Translations under genes and position numbers: made by a program | Source of the DNA: CBDDIP01 sp965229005 | Lineage (GTDB): Bacteria; Actinomycetota; Acidimicrobiia; Acidimicrobiales; Ilumatobacteraceae | DNA: 64,000 nucleotides | Reading direction: 5' to 3' | NCBI GenBank assembly: GCA_965229005.1 | Contig: CBDDIP010000002.1 | Span: 930,001 to 994,000, forward strand | Shown here: positions 18,147 through 25,741 of the stretch, piece by piece | How positions within the stretch are numbered: the stretch's first letter is position 1 | Layout: every line of letters begins with the position of its first letter | Notes under the pieces: generated by a model | What the model saw: only the letters and a program-made list of their open reading frames with translations | The model's database searches: none | Told to the model about the DNA's origin: nothing

Positions 18147-18902
18147 ATGCGCAAGATCGCTCGCCGCACGCCGGATCAGCTGGCATGCATGCGCGCCGCC
18201 GGACGGGTCGTCGCCGAGATGCACCAGGCGTGCCGCGCCGCGGCCGTGCCGGGGGCGACGACGGCCGACCTCGATGCGGTGGCTCGCGATGTGATCGCTG
18301 GTCGGGGAGCGCGGTCGAACTTCCTCGGCTACCACGGCTTCCCCGGCGTGATCTGCGCGTCGGTCAACGACGAGGTCATCCACGGCATCCCCGGCCCGCG
18401 CGTGTTGGCCGACGGCGACCTGCTGAAGATCGACTGCGGAGCGATCATCGACGGCTGGCACGGCGACGCAGCGTTCACGATGGTGGTCGGCGAGGGTTCT
18501 GCTGAGGCACTGGCGCTGATCTCCGTCGCCGATCGGGCGCTGGCTGCCGCCGTTGCCGCGATGCGGCCGGGCAACCACCTCGGCGACGTCGGCAACGCGA
18601 TCGACCGCGTCGTGTCGGCCGCCGGGTACGGCAGCCCGCACGACTACTGCGGTCACGGCATCGGGCAGGCGATGCACGAGGAGCCCGACGTGGAGAACCG
18701 CGGTCGCCCCGGCAAAGGCCCCGAGCTGCTCCCCGGTGTGGTGCTGGCCATCGAGCCGATGCTGATCGCCGGCGGCAGCAACGACGTCATCGTCCTCGAC
18801 GACGACTGGACCGTGATCACCGCCGACGGCTCGCTCGCCGCCCACGTCGAGCACACCGTCCTCGTCACCGACTCCGGCCCCGAGATCCTCACGCGTCTCT
18901 AG
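18147..18902 (+). CDS. map: type I methionine aminopeptidase
   Basis: 251 residues. Metal ligands are visible in KIDCGAIIDGWHGDAAFT (two Asp), GHGIGQAMHEEP (His), AIEPM (Glu) and VEHTVLV (Glu). It removes initiator Met from new proteins. In most Actinobacteria infA follows; here the accessory block starts instead. The stop at 18900-18902 is followed directly by a repeat and a strong hairpin. Confidence 0.96.
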   Translation: MRKIARRTPDQLACMRAAGRVVAEMHQACRAAAVPGATTADLDAVARDVIAGRGARSNFLGYHGFPGVICASVNDEVIHGIPGPRVLADGDLLKIDCGAIIDGWHGDAAFTMVVGEGSAEALALISVADRALAAAVAAMRPGNHLGDVGNAIDRVVSAAGYGSPHDYCGHGIGQAMHEEPDVENRGRPGKGPELLPGVVLAIEPMLIAGGSNDVIVLDDDWTVITADGSLAAHVEHTVLVTDSGPEILTRL

Positions 18903-18971
18903 GGCTCGCTGCGCTCGCCTTCCGTGCTCGACCCTCGCAAGCTCGGGCGCTCGCCCCGGCTCCAGCACTCG
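18903..18971. repeat. intergenic GCTCGC-rich repeat, copy A (divergent)
   Basis: It begins directly after the map stop codon. It shares GCTCGCTGCGCTCGCC, a CCGTG block and a GGCTCCAG end with copies B (21553) and C (27891), but is the least alike. Confidence 0.4.
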
Positions 18972-18995
18972 GTCGAGACCGGCTGGCGAAGCGGG

Positions 18996-19042
18996 CTCTG
19001 GGGCGAATCTGTTTCGGTTTCCGAGACGAATTCGCCCCAGAG
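18996..19042 (+). terminator. terminator-like hairpin closing the S10-spc-secY-adk-map unit
   Basis: Perfect 13-bp arms (CTCTGGGGCGAAT at 18996-19008 and its complement at 19030-19042) enclose a second 7-bp stem (19011-19017 with 19021-19027, one G-T pair) and a TTT loop. No U-tract follows. Its position 94 bp after map fits transcription termination. Confidence 0.6.
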
Positions 19043-19173
19043 TCGGGTTCGGCCGTCTTGAACCCTTGAACACACGCCCGGGTGGCCGATCTGGGCAAGG
19101 CGCACTAGTGCAAGTTCCTCAAGTGCGCACAGGAACGGCCCGATACCTCCATCGCTAATGCGGAGAGGGCACC

Positions 19174-20274
19174 ATGACGGGACAGTTCGGAGCGGCTTGG
19201 ATCACGGCGTTGCTGGAGCGCGATGCTCCGGCGGAGATCGGCGCGGAGGCGGTGGACACCATCGCCGGCAAGCGCGTCGTCGTCACCGGCGCGGCGGGCT
19301 CGATCGGCAGTGAGATCGTGCGCCAGACCACCCGTCTGGGCGGCGAGGTGTTCATGCTCGACGTGGACGAGTCGCGCATGCACGCCCTCAAGCTCGAGCT
19401 CAGTGGGCGGGGCCTGCTGGACGACGACACCGTGGTGCTGGCCGACGTGCGCGACCGCAAGCGGATGCACCGGGTGATGCGCGAGCTGCGCCCCGATGTC
19501 GTCTTCCACGCCGCGGCGCACAAGCACCTCCAGCTGCTCGAGCGCTACCCCTGCGAGGGCGCGAAGACGAACGTGCTCGGTACCGACAACGCCGTCGAGG
19601 CGTCGATGGCTGCCGACGTCGAACGCTTCGTGCTGATCAGCACCGACAAGGCGGCGGATCCGTCGTCGGTGCTCGGTGCGTCGAAGCTGATGGCCGAGCG
19701 AGTGGTCCTCGACGCCGCTGGCGGATCGATGAACGTCGCCTCCGTCCGCTTCGGCAACGTGCTCGGCAGCCGCGGTTCGCTGCTGGACACGTTGCGCTGG
19801 CAGCTGGTCAACGGTCTGCCGATCCAGATCACCGATCCGGCGGTCAGCCGCTTCTTCATGTCGATCCCCGAGGCCGTCGGCCTGGTGCTCGAAGCGGGTG
19901 CGATGGCGGATGCCGGCGAGACGTACGTGCTCGACATGGGCGAGCCGGTGCGAATCATGGACATCGTCGAACGCTTGGCGCGCCTGATGCAGATCGAGGT
20001 CGGCGAGGTCACGTTCAGCGGCCTGCGCGCCGGGGAGAAGCTCCACGAGGTGCTCTTCGCACCTGGAGAGATGGCCGCCCCGACGCGCCACGCGCGCATC
20101 CGGGTCAGTCGTCGCGAAGCGGAAGCTTCATCGTCGGGTGCGATCCTCCGGCAGCGCTTGTCGCAGCTGTACCGCCTGGCCTACAAGGACGACGACGTGC
20201 ACACCCGCCAGATGCTCACCGTGCTGGCGCGCGATGAGTCGGCGGCGCCTTGCCGCACCCTCGCCGCCGTGTGA
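19174..20274 (+). CDS. NAD-dependent nucleotide-sugar epimerase/dehydratase, CapD/FnlA-like
   Basis: 366 residues, soluble. The Rossmann motif is VTGAAGSIGSEI (37-48). The active-site region has FHAAAHKHLQLLE and STDKAADPSSVLGASKLMAE, with Lys but no Tyr in the YxxxK position, as in CapD/PglF-type 4,6-dehydratases. The transmembrane half of long CapD proteins is missing, so it is the short cytoplasmic form. It probably starts synthesis of a modified amino sugar from UDP-GlcNAc for an envelope polysaccharide. It overlaps the next glycosyltransferase by one base. Confidence 0.85.
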   Translation: MTGQFGAAWITALLERDAPAEIGAEAVDTIAGKRVVVTGAAGSIGSEIVRQTTRLGGEVFMLDVDESRMHALKLELSGRGLLDDDTVVLADVRDRKRMHRVMRELRPDVVFHAAAHKHLQLLERYPCEGAKTNVLGTDNAVEASMAADVERFVLISTDKAADPSSVLGASKLMAERVVLDAAGGSMNVASVRFGNVLGSRGSLLDTLRWQLVNGLPIQITDPAVSRFFMSIPEAVGLVLEAGAMADAGETYVLDMGEPVRIMDIVERLARLMQIEVGEVTFSGLRAGEKLHEVLFAPGEMAAPTRHARIRVSRREAEASSSGAILRQRLSQLYRLAYKDDDVHTRQMLTVLARDESAAPCRTLAAV

Positions 20275-21548
20275 TGCACGCGCTGCTGGTCGCTGTCGGG
20301 GCGATGTCGATCTGCCTGCCGGCGATCTTCCTCGCGATCGCCGAGCTGCTGCCGACCTTCCGCGCCCGCCGCCACGAGCACCGCCGAGCGTCGGAGGTGG
20401 TGACACCGATCGACGACTTCACCGTGATCGTGCCGATCTACGGCGACGTGCGCTACCTCGAGAACGTCGAGTACCTGCGCGACTACGGCGACCGCGTGCT
20501 GCTGACCTCGACCACCACGGAGACGCCGGAGTTCGATCGCCAGCTCGACGAGATCGCCGCGGCGAACGGGTTGCGCGTGTTCCGCGGCACGGTGCCGGGC
20601 CGCGAGGCGGTCGCTCCCGACGGCAAGCGACAGACCGGTGGCGTGATCCGTGAGCACATCGTTCGCCAGGCGGTGAACACCGTGACGACGAAGTACGTGG
20701 TGTGCATCGATGCCGACACTGACACCGAGCGGCCGCTGTCGATGTTGGTCGGCGCGCTGGTGCACCACGACTTCGAGGTCGCCTCGGTGCGGCTCGTGGT
20801 GAAGAACCGGGTCAACCTGATCACCCGGCTGCAGAGCCACGAGTACCGCAACGCGATGCGGCTGCGCCACGTCGTGCCATGGCTCGTCTCCGGCGCTTGC
20901 CACGTGGCGACCACCGATGCGCACCGGCGGATCATGAACCAGCACTCGACGTTCTTCCAGGGCAACGACGTCGAGGTCGGCGTGCTCGGCGACGCGCTCG
21001 AGTTCCGCGTCGGTCATCTGCCGTTCCCCGTGCCGACGAGCGTGCCACCGACGTGGCGGGGCTGGTTCCGTCAGCGGTTGGCGTGGTCGGGCGGCGAGGT
21101 GCGCCTGTACGTGGTCAACCTGCACCTCGCCCGGCGACACCCGTTCCTGTTCCTGTACGGCTTCGGCTCGCTGATCACCACCCCGCTGCGCTGGTGGTGC
21201 CTGATCAACCCGAGCTGGCCGGTCGCCGCGAGCCTGACCACGTACCTGTTGATCGTCGCCATCGTCAATTTCCGCGACCGCGACCTGGCGCTGCTGGTGA
21301 TGCCGCTCTACCTGATGATCATCAACATGATCATCGTGCCGATGGGGCTGTGGACGTACGTGCGCATGGCCTGGGCCGATCGCAACCTCGGCGTGATCCA
21401 GTCATCCCGTCCGCGCATGCACTCGTTGCGTGCCCTGCCCCGACCCGACCTGCCGCCCTTCCAACGCGAGCTGACTGATGCCCCCACCGGCACCCGACGC
21501 GAGCGTGTCTTCATCGCCGGCCGCCTCACCGCCGAACGCTGGCCGTAA
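20274..21548 (+). CDS. membrane GT2 family glycosyltransferase
   Basis: 424 residues. One N-terminal membrane helix, a GT-A domain (DDFTVIVPIYGD, CIDADTDT as the DxD region, QRLAWSGG as a Q..RW-like motif) and three or four C-terminal membrane helices. This is the architecture of processive or lipid-linked GT2 enzymes (chitin-, hyaluronan- or cellulose-synthase-like). Its start overlaps the CapD-like gene, so the two likely act in one pathway. The product polysaccharide is unknown. Confidence 0.85.
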   Translation: MHALLVAVGAMSICLPAIFLAIAELLPTFRARRHEHRRASEVVTPIDDFTVIVPIYGDVRYLENVEYLRDYGDRVLLTSTTTETPEFDRQLDEIAAANGLRVFRGTVPGREAVAPDGKRQTGGVIREHIVRQAVNTVTTKYVVCIDADTDTERPLSMLVGALVHHDFEVASVRLVVKNRVNLITRLQSHEYRNAMRLRHVVPWLVSGACHVATTDAHRRIMNQHSTFFQGNDVEVGVLGDALEFRVGHLPFPVPTSVPPTWRGWFRQRLAWSGGEVRLYVVNLHLARRHPFLFLYGFGSLITTPLRWWCLINPSWPVAASLTTYLLIVAIVNFRDRDLALLVMPLYLMIINMIIVPMGLWTYVRMAWADRNLGVIQSSRPRMHSLRALPRPDLPPFQRELTDAPTGTRRERVFIAGRLTAERWP

Positions 21549-21552
21549 CGCT

Positions 21553-21614
21553 CGGTGCTCGCCGCGCTCGCCTGCCGTGTTCGCTCGCTGTGCTCGCTCA
21601 CCCGAGCTCCAGTC
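21553..21614. repeat. intergenic GCTCGC-rich repeat, copy B
   Basis: It starts five bases after the glycosyltransferase stop. It matches copy C (27891-27950) at nearly every position apart from a short indel, including a shared CTGCCGTGTTCGCTCGC and CTCGCTCACCCGA. Confidence 0.65.
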
Positions 21615-21640
21615 CTCGTTGCGTGACCTCGCCGGTTTGG

Positions 21641-21790
21641 GTGGAGGGTTTGGAGTTCACCCAGGTGGGCGTGGAACCCTCCACTTTGGGCGTGTGGAGG
21701 GTTTGGGGTTCACCCAGGTGGGCGTGGAACCCTCCACTCCAGTCGTGTGGAGGGTTTGGGGTTCACCCGGGCGGGCGTGGGACCCTCCAC
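21641..21790. repeat. three tandem 53-bp repeats, each a palindrome
   Basis: Units start at 21641, 21694 and 21747, an exact 53-bp period. Each has a 44-bp core with 10-bp arms, GTGGAGGGTT and AACCCTCCAC (one G-T change in unit 3), and an inner CACC/GGTG stem. The 317-bp gene-free stretch 21549-21865 holds this array and repeat copy B; I see no gene in it. Confidence 0.85.
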
Positions 21791-21865
21791 GCTCCTTCGT
21801 TGAATTGTTGGTGACATCGGGGTGAACTCGGTCGAGCGAGTGCGCGGTGGGCCGATGACGTACAG

Positions 21866-23176
21866 GTGCGGCGGAGCGGGTGGACGATGGTGACGGTGAT
21901 CGCGCTGGGCGCGGGCGCCGTCCCCGTGACACGAGCGCTCGAGCCCGGCTCCGCCGCAGCTCCCGCGACGACGACCACCGCGTTCTCGACGACGACAGCA
22001 GCAGCGACGACGACGTCGACGACCACCACGATCACGACGGCGCCCACGACGCCGACCACGACGGCGCCCACGACGCCGACCACGATCCCGCCCGCGAGGG
22101 CGGCGACGACGGCGTCCACGACTGCGCCCGAGACCACCTCGCCGGCCACGACGCCGCCGACCACGACCGCGCCGACCGACGGGTTCGTGCGGCGCGACGG
22201 GGATCACTTCGTCGTCGACGGGCGGCCGTGGGCCTTCGTCGGGCTCAACGTGTACAACGCCAACAGCCGCTCGACGTGCTGGTACCCGATGGGCGACGGC
22301 GAGCTGACAGCCGCGTTCCAGCGCTCCGGCGCGACCGCGATGCGCGCCTGGTTCTTCCAGCCCTTGATCACGACGGCGGCGAACGAGTGGGACTGGGCAC
22401 CGTTCGACGAGACGCTGGCGACGGCCCGTCGCAACGGTGTCCGAGTCATCGTCACACTCGGCAACCAGTGGGGCGACTGCGATCGCGGCGCGCCGGCCGA
22501 CGTCGAGTGGTACCGCGACGGCTATCGCACCGAGACGACCTCACCGATGGGACGCCCCATGCCGGCGACCTACCGCGACTACGTCGCCGCGGTGGTCGCC
22601 CGCTACCGCGACGACCCCACCGTGCTGGCGTGGCAGCTGATCAACGAGCCGGTGCCGTTCGCCATCGACGGAAAGTCGTGCGCGGCCGACGCGTCGAGCG
22701 TCCTCGTCGACTTCACCGTCGACGTCGCCACGATGATCCGTTCCATCGATCCTCATCACCTCGTCACGCACGGCACCATCGGATCCGGACAGTGCGGAAC
22801 CGCGGGCCACGAGTACGAGCGACTCGTTCGCTCGGCGCAGCTCGACTGGTGCGAGTACCACGACTACGACGATCCGGCCGCCTTCCCCGGCGACGAGTGG
22901 AACGGGCTCGGTGTCCGCGTTGCGCAATGCGCCGGCCTGCCCGTGGTGATCGGCGAGCAGGGCTTGCGCGTCGAGCGCGTCGGCACGGCGGCGCACCGAG
23001 CGGCGTTGGTGGCAGCCAAGCTCGACAGCGCACGATCCCACGGGATCGATGGCTACCTCGCCTGGGGCTACGCCGATCCTCCGGCAGGGTTCGGCGGCGC
23101 CGATCCGTTCGCCGTGGTGCCCGGCGACCCGCTGCTCAGCGTGCTGTCCGCAGCCGCCGGCGCCTGGTCGCACTGA
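21866..23176 (+). CDS. secreted GH5-like glycoside hydrolase with Thr-rich linker
   Basis: 436 residues. The GTG at 21866 gives a basic N-terminus and signal peptide; an ATG at 21887 with GGAG upstream is an alternative. Residues ~35-105 are a Thr/Ala/Pro-rich linker. The catalytic domain resembles clan GH-A family 5 (cellulase/mannanase type): NVYNANSRS, the acid/base Glu in WQLINEPVPF, DWCEYHDYDD, and the nucleophile Glu in PVVIGEQGLR. It probably cuts a beta-linked glucan or mannan outside the cell. Its 3' end overlaps the convergent gene by 41 bp. Confidence 0.85.
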   Translation: MRRSGWTMVTVIALGAGAVPVTRALEPGSAAAPATTTTAFSTTTAAATTTSTTTTITTAPTTPTTTAPTTPTTIPPARAATTASTTAPETTSPATTPPTTTAPTDGFVRRDGDHFVVDGRPWAFVGLNVYNANSRSTCWYPMGDGELTAAFQRSGATAMRAWFFQPLITTAANEWDWAPFDETLATARRNGVRVIVTLGNQWGDCDRGAPADVEWYRDGYRTETTSPMGRPMPATYRDYVAAVVARYRDDPTVLAWQLINEPVPFAIDGKSCAADASSVLVDFTVDVATMIRSIDPHHLVTHGTIGSGQCGTAGHEYERLVRSAQLDWCEYHDYDDPAAFPGDEWNGLGVRVAQCAGLPVVIGEQGLRVERVGTAAHRAALVAAKLDSARSHGIDGYLAWGYADPPAGFGGADPFAVVPGDPLLSVLSAAAGAWSH

Positions 23177-23765
23177 CGGCGACGAGCACCGCCGCGCCGC
23201 TGATGCCGAGCATCGCCGGCGCGGGGACCTCGGGGATGTCGGGCGGGGGAGCCGGGCTGCTGCACCAGTGCTTCCACGGCAGCCAGGTTCGGCCGGAGTG
23301 CTCCGTGCGATCGGTCACGAAGAACTCGACACCGTGGCCGCGCCACCAGATGCAGACCTGATGGCCGGAACCCTGACGGACGATGATGACGATGATCGAT
23401 CGGTGTCCTTGGCGTCGATGCTCCGCCTGGTTCAGTCGCTGCGTCGTGTCTGCCGGCCCGACGACGCTCGTGGTGACGTCGGTCGGGGTGCCGTTCACGG
23501 AAGCGCACGAATCGGCGTCCTGCTGGGCAATGGCGTCGCCGTTGACGGCGACCCGCAGTTCGACGGAGCCGTCGGCGCGATCGACGCGACCGACGATGCC
23601 CGTCCCATCCGCATCGGTCGTCGGGGCGATCGCCGTGGCCGCAGGCGCCGCCGCTGCGTCACACGTCGCGAGAACGGTCGGCGCGTCGTTCGCGCTCGCG
23701 ACGCCGGGCGTCAGTCCGGCAGCGACGAGAGCACCCACGAGAACGAACTGACCGAACCGACGCAT
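23136..23765 (-). CDS. exported protein with PPPDIPEVP C-terminal sorting tail
   Basis: 209 residues from ATG 23765; an in-frame GTG at 23780 would add five. A signal peptide (MRRFGQFVLVGALVAAGL, cleavage near VASA) is followed by an unrecognised domain with four Cys. The last 37 residues form a tripartite tail: PPPDIPEVP, 19 hydrophobic residues, then RRRRLRTAR. The tail has the same 9/19/9 layout as the protein at 40142 and resembles the end of the PhoX protein. I infer that it is a substrate of the exosortase at 30890-32644. Confidence 0.75.
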   Translation of the reverse strand: MRRFGQFVLVGALVAAGLTPGVASANDAPTVLATCDAAAAPAATAIAPTTDADGTGIVGRVDRADGSVELRVAVNGDAIAQQDADSCASVNGTPTDVTTSVVGPADTTQRLNQAEHRRQGHRSIIVIIVRQGSGHQVCIWWRGHGVEFFVTDRTEHSGRTWLPWKHWCSSPAPPPDIPEVPAPAMLGISGAAVLVAVSATRRRRLRTAR

Positions 23766-23847
23766 CGTTCGATTGTCCACGAGCGAACGCGACGGATCAC
23801 GCGGATCGGTGGGAATTCAGGTGATGACCACGTCGACGTCGTCCGGT

Positions 23848-23880
23848 GTTCACCCGATGTTCCGCGACAAGGTTCAGCGA
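23848..23880 (+). promoter_or_regulatory. PHO-box-like 11-bp direct repeats upstream of the metallophosphoesterase
   Basis: Three 11-bp units in phase: GTTCACCCGAT (23848), GTTCCGCGACA (23859) and AGGTTCAGCGA (23870). The first matches the streptomycete PhoP unit GTTCACC. The array ends 74 bp before the start codon. Confidence 0.45.
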
Positions 23881-23954
23881 ACGGCGACGTGATGCTCACG
23901 ACCCGTTCATCTGAGCGTCGCCTCGCCGGCACACGGCCGTGTTCCACTGTCGGC

Positions 23955-24740
23955 ATGGCTCGAATCGTGCACGTCAGCGACTCGCACCTCACGTCTGGCG
24001 ATGCTGTTGCCAACGCGAACTGGGACTCGGTCAGTGCCTACGTCCGGCGAACGAAACCCGACCTCGTGGTGCACACGGGCGACATCAGCATGGACGGCAC
24101 GAACGAACGGAATGACCTTGCGCACGCACGGCGTCGTCTCGACGAGCTGCAGACGCCGTGGGTCGCGGTCCCGGGCAACCATGACATCGGTGAACAGTCG
24201 GGGTCCGTCGGCGGCATCGACGACGCACGAGTGCGGCGCTATCGCGACATGATCGGCGCGACGTACTGGTCGGTCGACGTCGGAGGTTGGACGTTGGTCG
24301 GCGTGGACTCGCAGACGCTGCTGCACGATCGCGGCAGCGAGACCGAGGAGCAGTGGGAGTGGCTCGAGCACGTGCTCGACGGTGACGTGCCGACGGTGCT
24401 GTTCACGCATCGACCGCTGATGCCGTGGCGCGACGGCGAGCTCGACGACGACGGTCGCTACTTCACCGCTGCGGCACGAGCTCGGATGACGAAGATCCTG
24501 GAGCGCAGCGACGTCCGCCTCGTCGGCAGTGGCCACGTGCATCAGTGGCGCAGTGACATCATCGACCGACGCGCTCATGTGTGGGTGCCGTCGACGTGGG
24601 CGACGTTGCCCGATGAGGTGCAGCCGCTGATCGGTTGGAAGGTGGTCGGTCTCGTCGAGCACCGCCTCGACCCTGACGGGCGGTCGCGGAGCGCGCTGGT
24701 TCCACTGACCGGCCTGTCGGCATCCCGCCGCGCCGCGTGA
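23955..24740 (+). CDS. calcineurin-like metallophosphoesterase
   Basis: 261 residues, no signal peptide. All family motifs are present in order: VHVSDSHL (DxH), VVHTGDISMDG (GD), VPGNHDIG (GNHD), LFTHRPL and GSGHVHQW (GHxH). It is most like CpdA-type phosphodiesterases; the substrate is unknown. The start MARIVHVSDSHL fits the family; longer in-frame starts upstream would cover the PHO-box region. Confidence 0.9.
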   Translation: MARIVHVSDSHLTSGDAVANANWDSVSAYVRRTKPDLVVHTGDISMDGTNERNDLAHARRRLDELQTPWVAVPGNHDIGEQSGSVGGIDDARVRRYRDMIGATYWSVDVGGWTLVGVDSQTLLHDRGSETEEQWEWLEHVLDGDVPTVLFTHRPLMPWRDGELDDDGRYFTAAARARMTKILERSDVRLVGSGHVHQWRSDIIDRRAHVWVPSTWATLPDEVQPLIGWKVVGLVEHRLDPDGRSRSALVPLTGLSASRRAA

Positions 24741-24747
24741 CGTGCCC

Positions 24748-24780
24748 GTTCACTTGGTGTTCACCTTGGCCTCGTACGAT
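24748..24780 (+). promoter_or_regulatory. PHO box with -10 element upstream of the 63-residue protein
   Basis: GTTCACTTGGT (24748) and GTTCACCTTGG (24759) are near-perfect 11-bp direct repeats. They occupy the -35 region before a -10 hexamer TACGAT (24775-24780), the arrangement of PhoP/PhoB-activated promoters. The start codon lies 73 bp further on. Confidence 0.6.
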
Positions 24781-24853
24781 CCGCGATCCGTTCGGCTCCG
24801 GCCGGACTCGCTGACGAGCGACATCGATCGCTCCTTGCACCGAGGACACGAAC

Positions 24854-25045
24854 ATGGCGCACAGCCGCATGCGGAAGATCGCCGCGATCGCCAAGCAGAT
24901 CTCCGAGCACGACATCACCCTGACGAAGTCGAAGAACCTGTCCGCGGAGTCGCGGAAGGGCAAGGACGTCATCAAGGAGTGGAGCAAGCGCGAGACGAGC
25001 ATCGCTCGCTGGTTGATGAGCAGCGAGGACATCGACTTCGACTGA
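24854..25045 (+). CDS. small basic/acidic protein, function unknown
   Basis: 63 residues beginning MAHSRMRKIAAIAKQISEHD, with no Cys, no signal peptide and no membrane segment. It is predicted mostly helical, basic in the first half and ending in an acidic SSEDIDFD. A purine-rich GAGGA lies 11 bases upstream. I do not recognise the family. The PHO box and -10 element just upstream argue that it is a real, phosphate-controlled gene. Confidence 0.5.
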   Translation: MAHSRMRKIAAIAKQISEHDITLTKSKNLSAESRKGKDVIKEWSKRETSIARWLMSSEDIDFD

Positions 25046-25082
25046 CCGGCGGTGGCACGGTGACCCGGGGTCACGTCACGTG

Positions 25083-25610
25083 ATGATCGAGATCGGCGGG
25101 GTGCTCACTCCACTGCTCTGTCGCCAGCTGGCTGGGTTGACCGTCGGCGATGGCGCGATGCCGTCACCGATGGTGCCCGAGCGCGACGGCCGGGTCGCTG
25201 TCATCGACCGGCGGATGAAGGCGCGCGCGGACCATCGTCTGATGGACCCGGCGCTGGTCGGCACGGTCGCAGCCGCGTTCGCCGATGCGCTGCTCCCTCA
25301 CGTGCGCGAGCACTTCGGGTTCGCGCCGATGTCGTTCGAGTCCTTCAAGGTCGTGCGGTACGACGCCGGGGAAGGCTGGTTCCGGCCGCACCGCGACAAC
25401 GTGAGCGTCGACTCGAGGCATCGCCGCGTCGCTGTGTCGTTGAACCTGTCCGACGGCTACGACGGCGGCGAGCTCGCGTTTCCCGAACTGGACGTCGCGC
25501 CGTGGCGGGGCTGTGCGGGCACGGCACTCGTCTTCGAATGCGGGCTGCTGCACGAGGTGCTTCCGGTGACGCGTGGACGTCGCGACGCATTGATCACCTT
25601 CCTCTGGTGA
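25083..25610 (+). CDS. 2-oxoglutarate/Fe(II)-dependent dioxygenase, prolyl-hydroxylase-like
   Basis: 175 residues. The double-stranded beta-helix core has RPHRDNVS (HxD iron ligands), GELAFPEL, then LLHEVLPVTRGRRDAL (distal His and the 2-oxoglutarate-binding Arg). This matches P4Hc-type oxygenases. The target, protein or small molecule, is unknown. An in-frame GTG lies one codon upstream at 25080. Confidence 0.8.
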   Translation: MIEIGGVLTPLLCRQLAGLTVGDGAMPSPMVPERDGRVAVIDRRMKARADHRLMDPALVGTVAAAFADALLPHVREHFGFAPMSFESFKVVRYDAGEGWFRPHRDNVSVDSRHRRVAVSLNLSDGYDGGELAFPELDVAPWRGCAGTALVFECGLLHEVLPVTRGRRDALITFLW

Positions 25611-25741
25611 CGAGTCTCTGGTGACCGGGTTCCAGTGTTCAAGGAATCGTCAACTGCTTGCCGTTCGTCGTTCGCCTCGGCGACGTCTTGGCCCTTCATG
25701 CTCCGTCGGTACGAACCGTGGAAACAACGTGGAGGAACAAC

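Noticed and set aside
21641..21790. Possible CRISPR array
   Set aside because: The units are palindromes of 44 bp with only 9-bp gaps, no unique spacers of constant size and no cas genes nearby.
21590..21814. Small open frame encoding a Trp/Gly/Pro repeat peptide
   Set aside because: It is simply the 53-bp DNA repeats translated; the frame shifts between units and no ribosome-binding site is present.
24742..25083. Alternative 113-codon frame over the small gene at 24854
   Set aside because: It starts inside the PHO box/promoter region, and its translation is His/Arg/Asp-rich without protein-like patterning.
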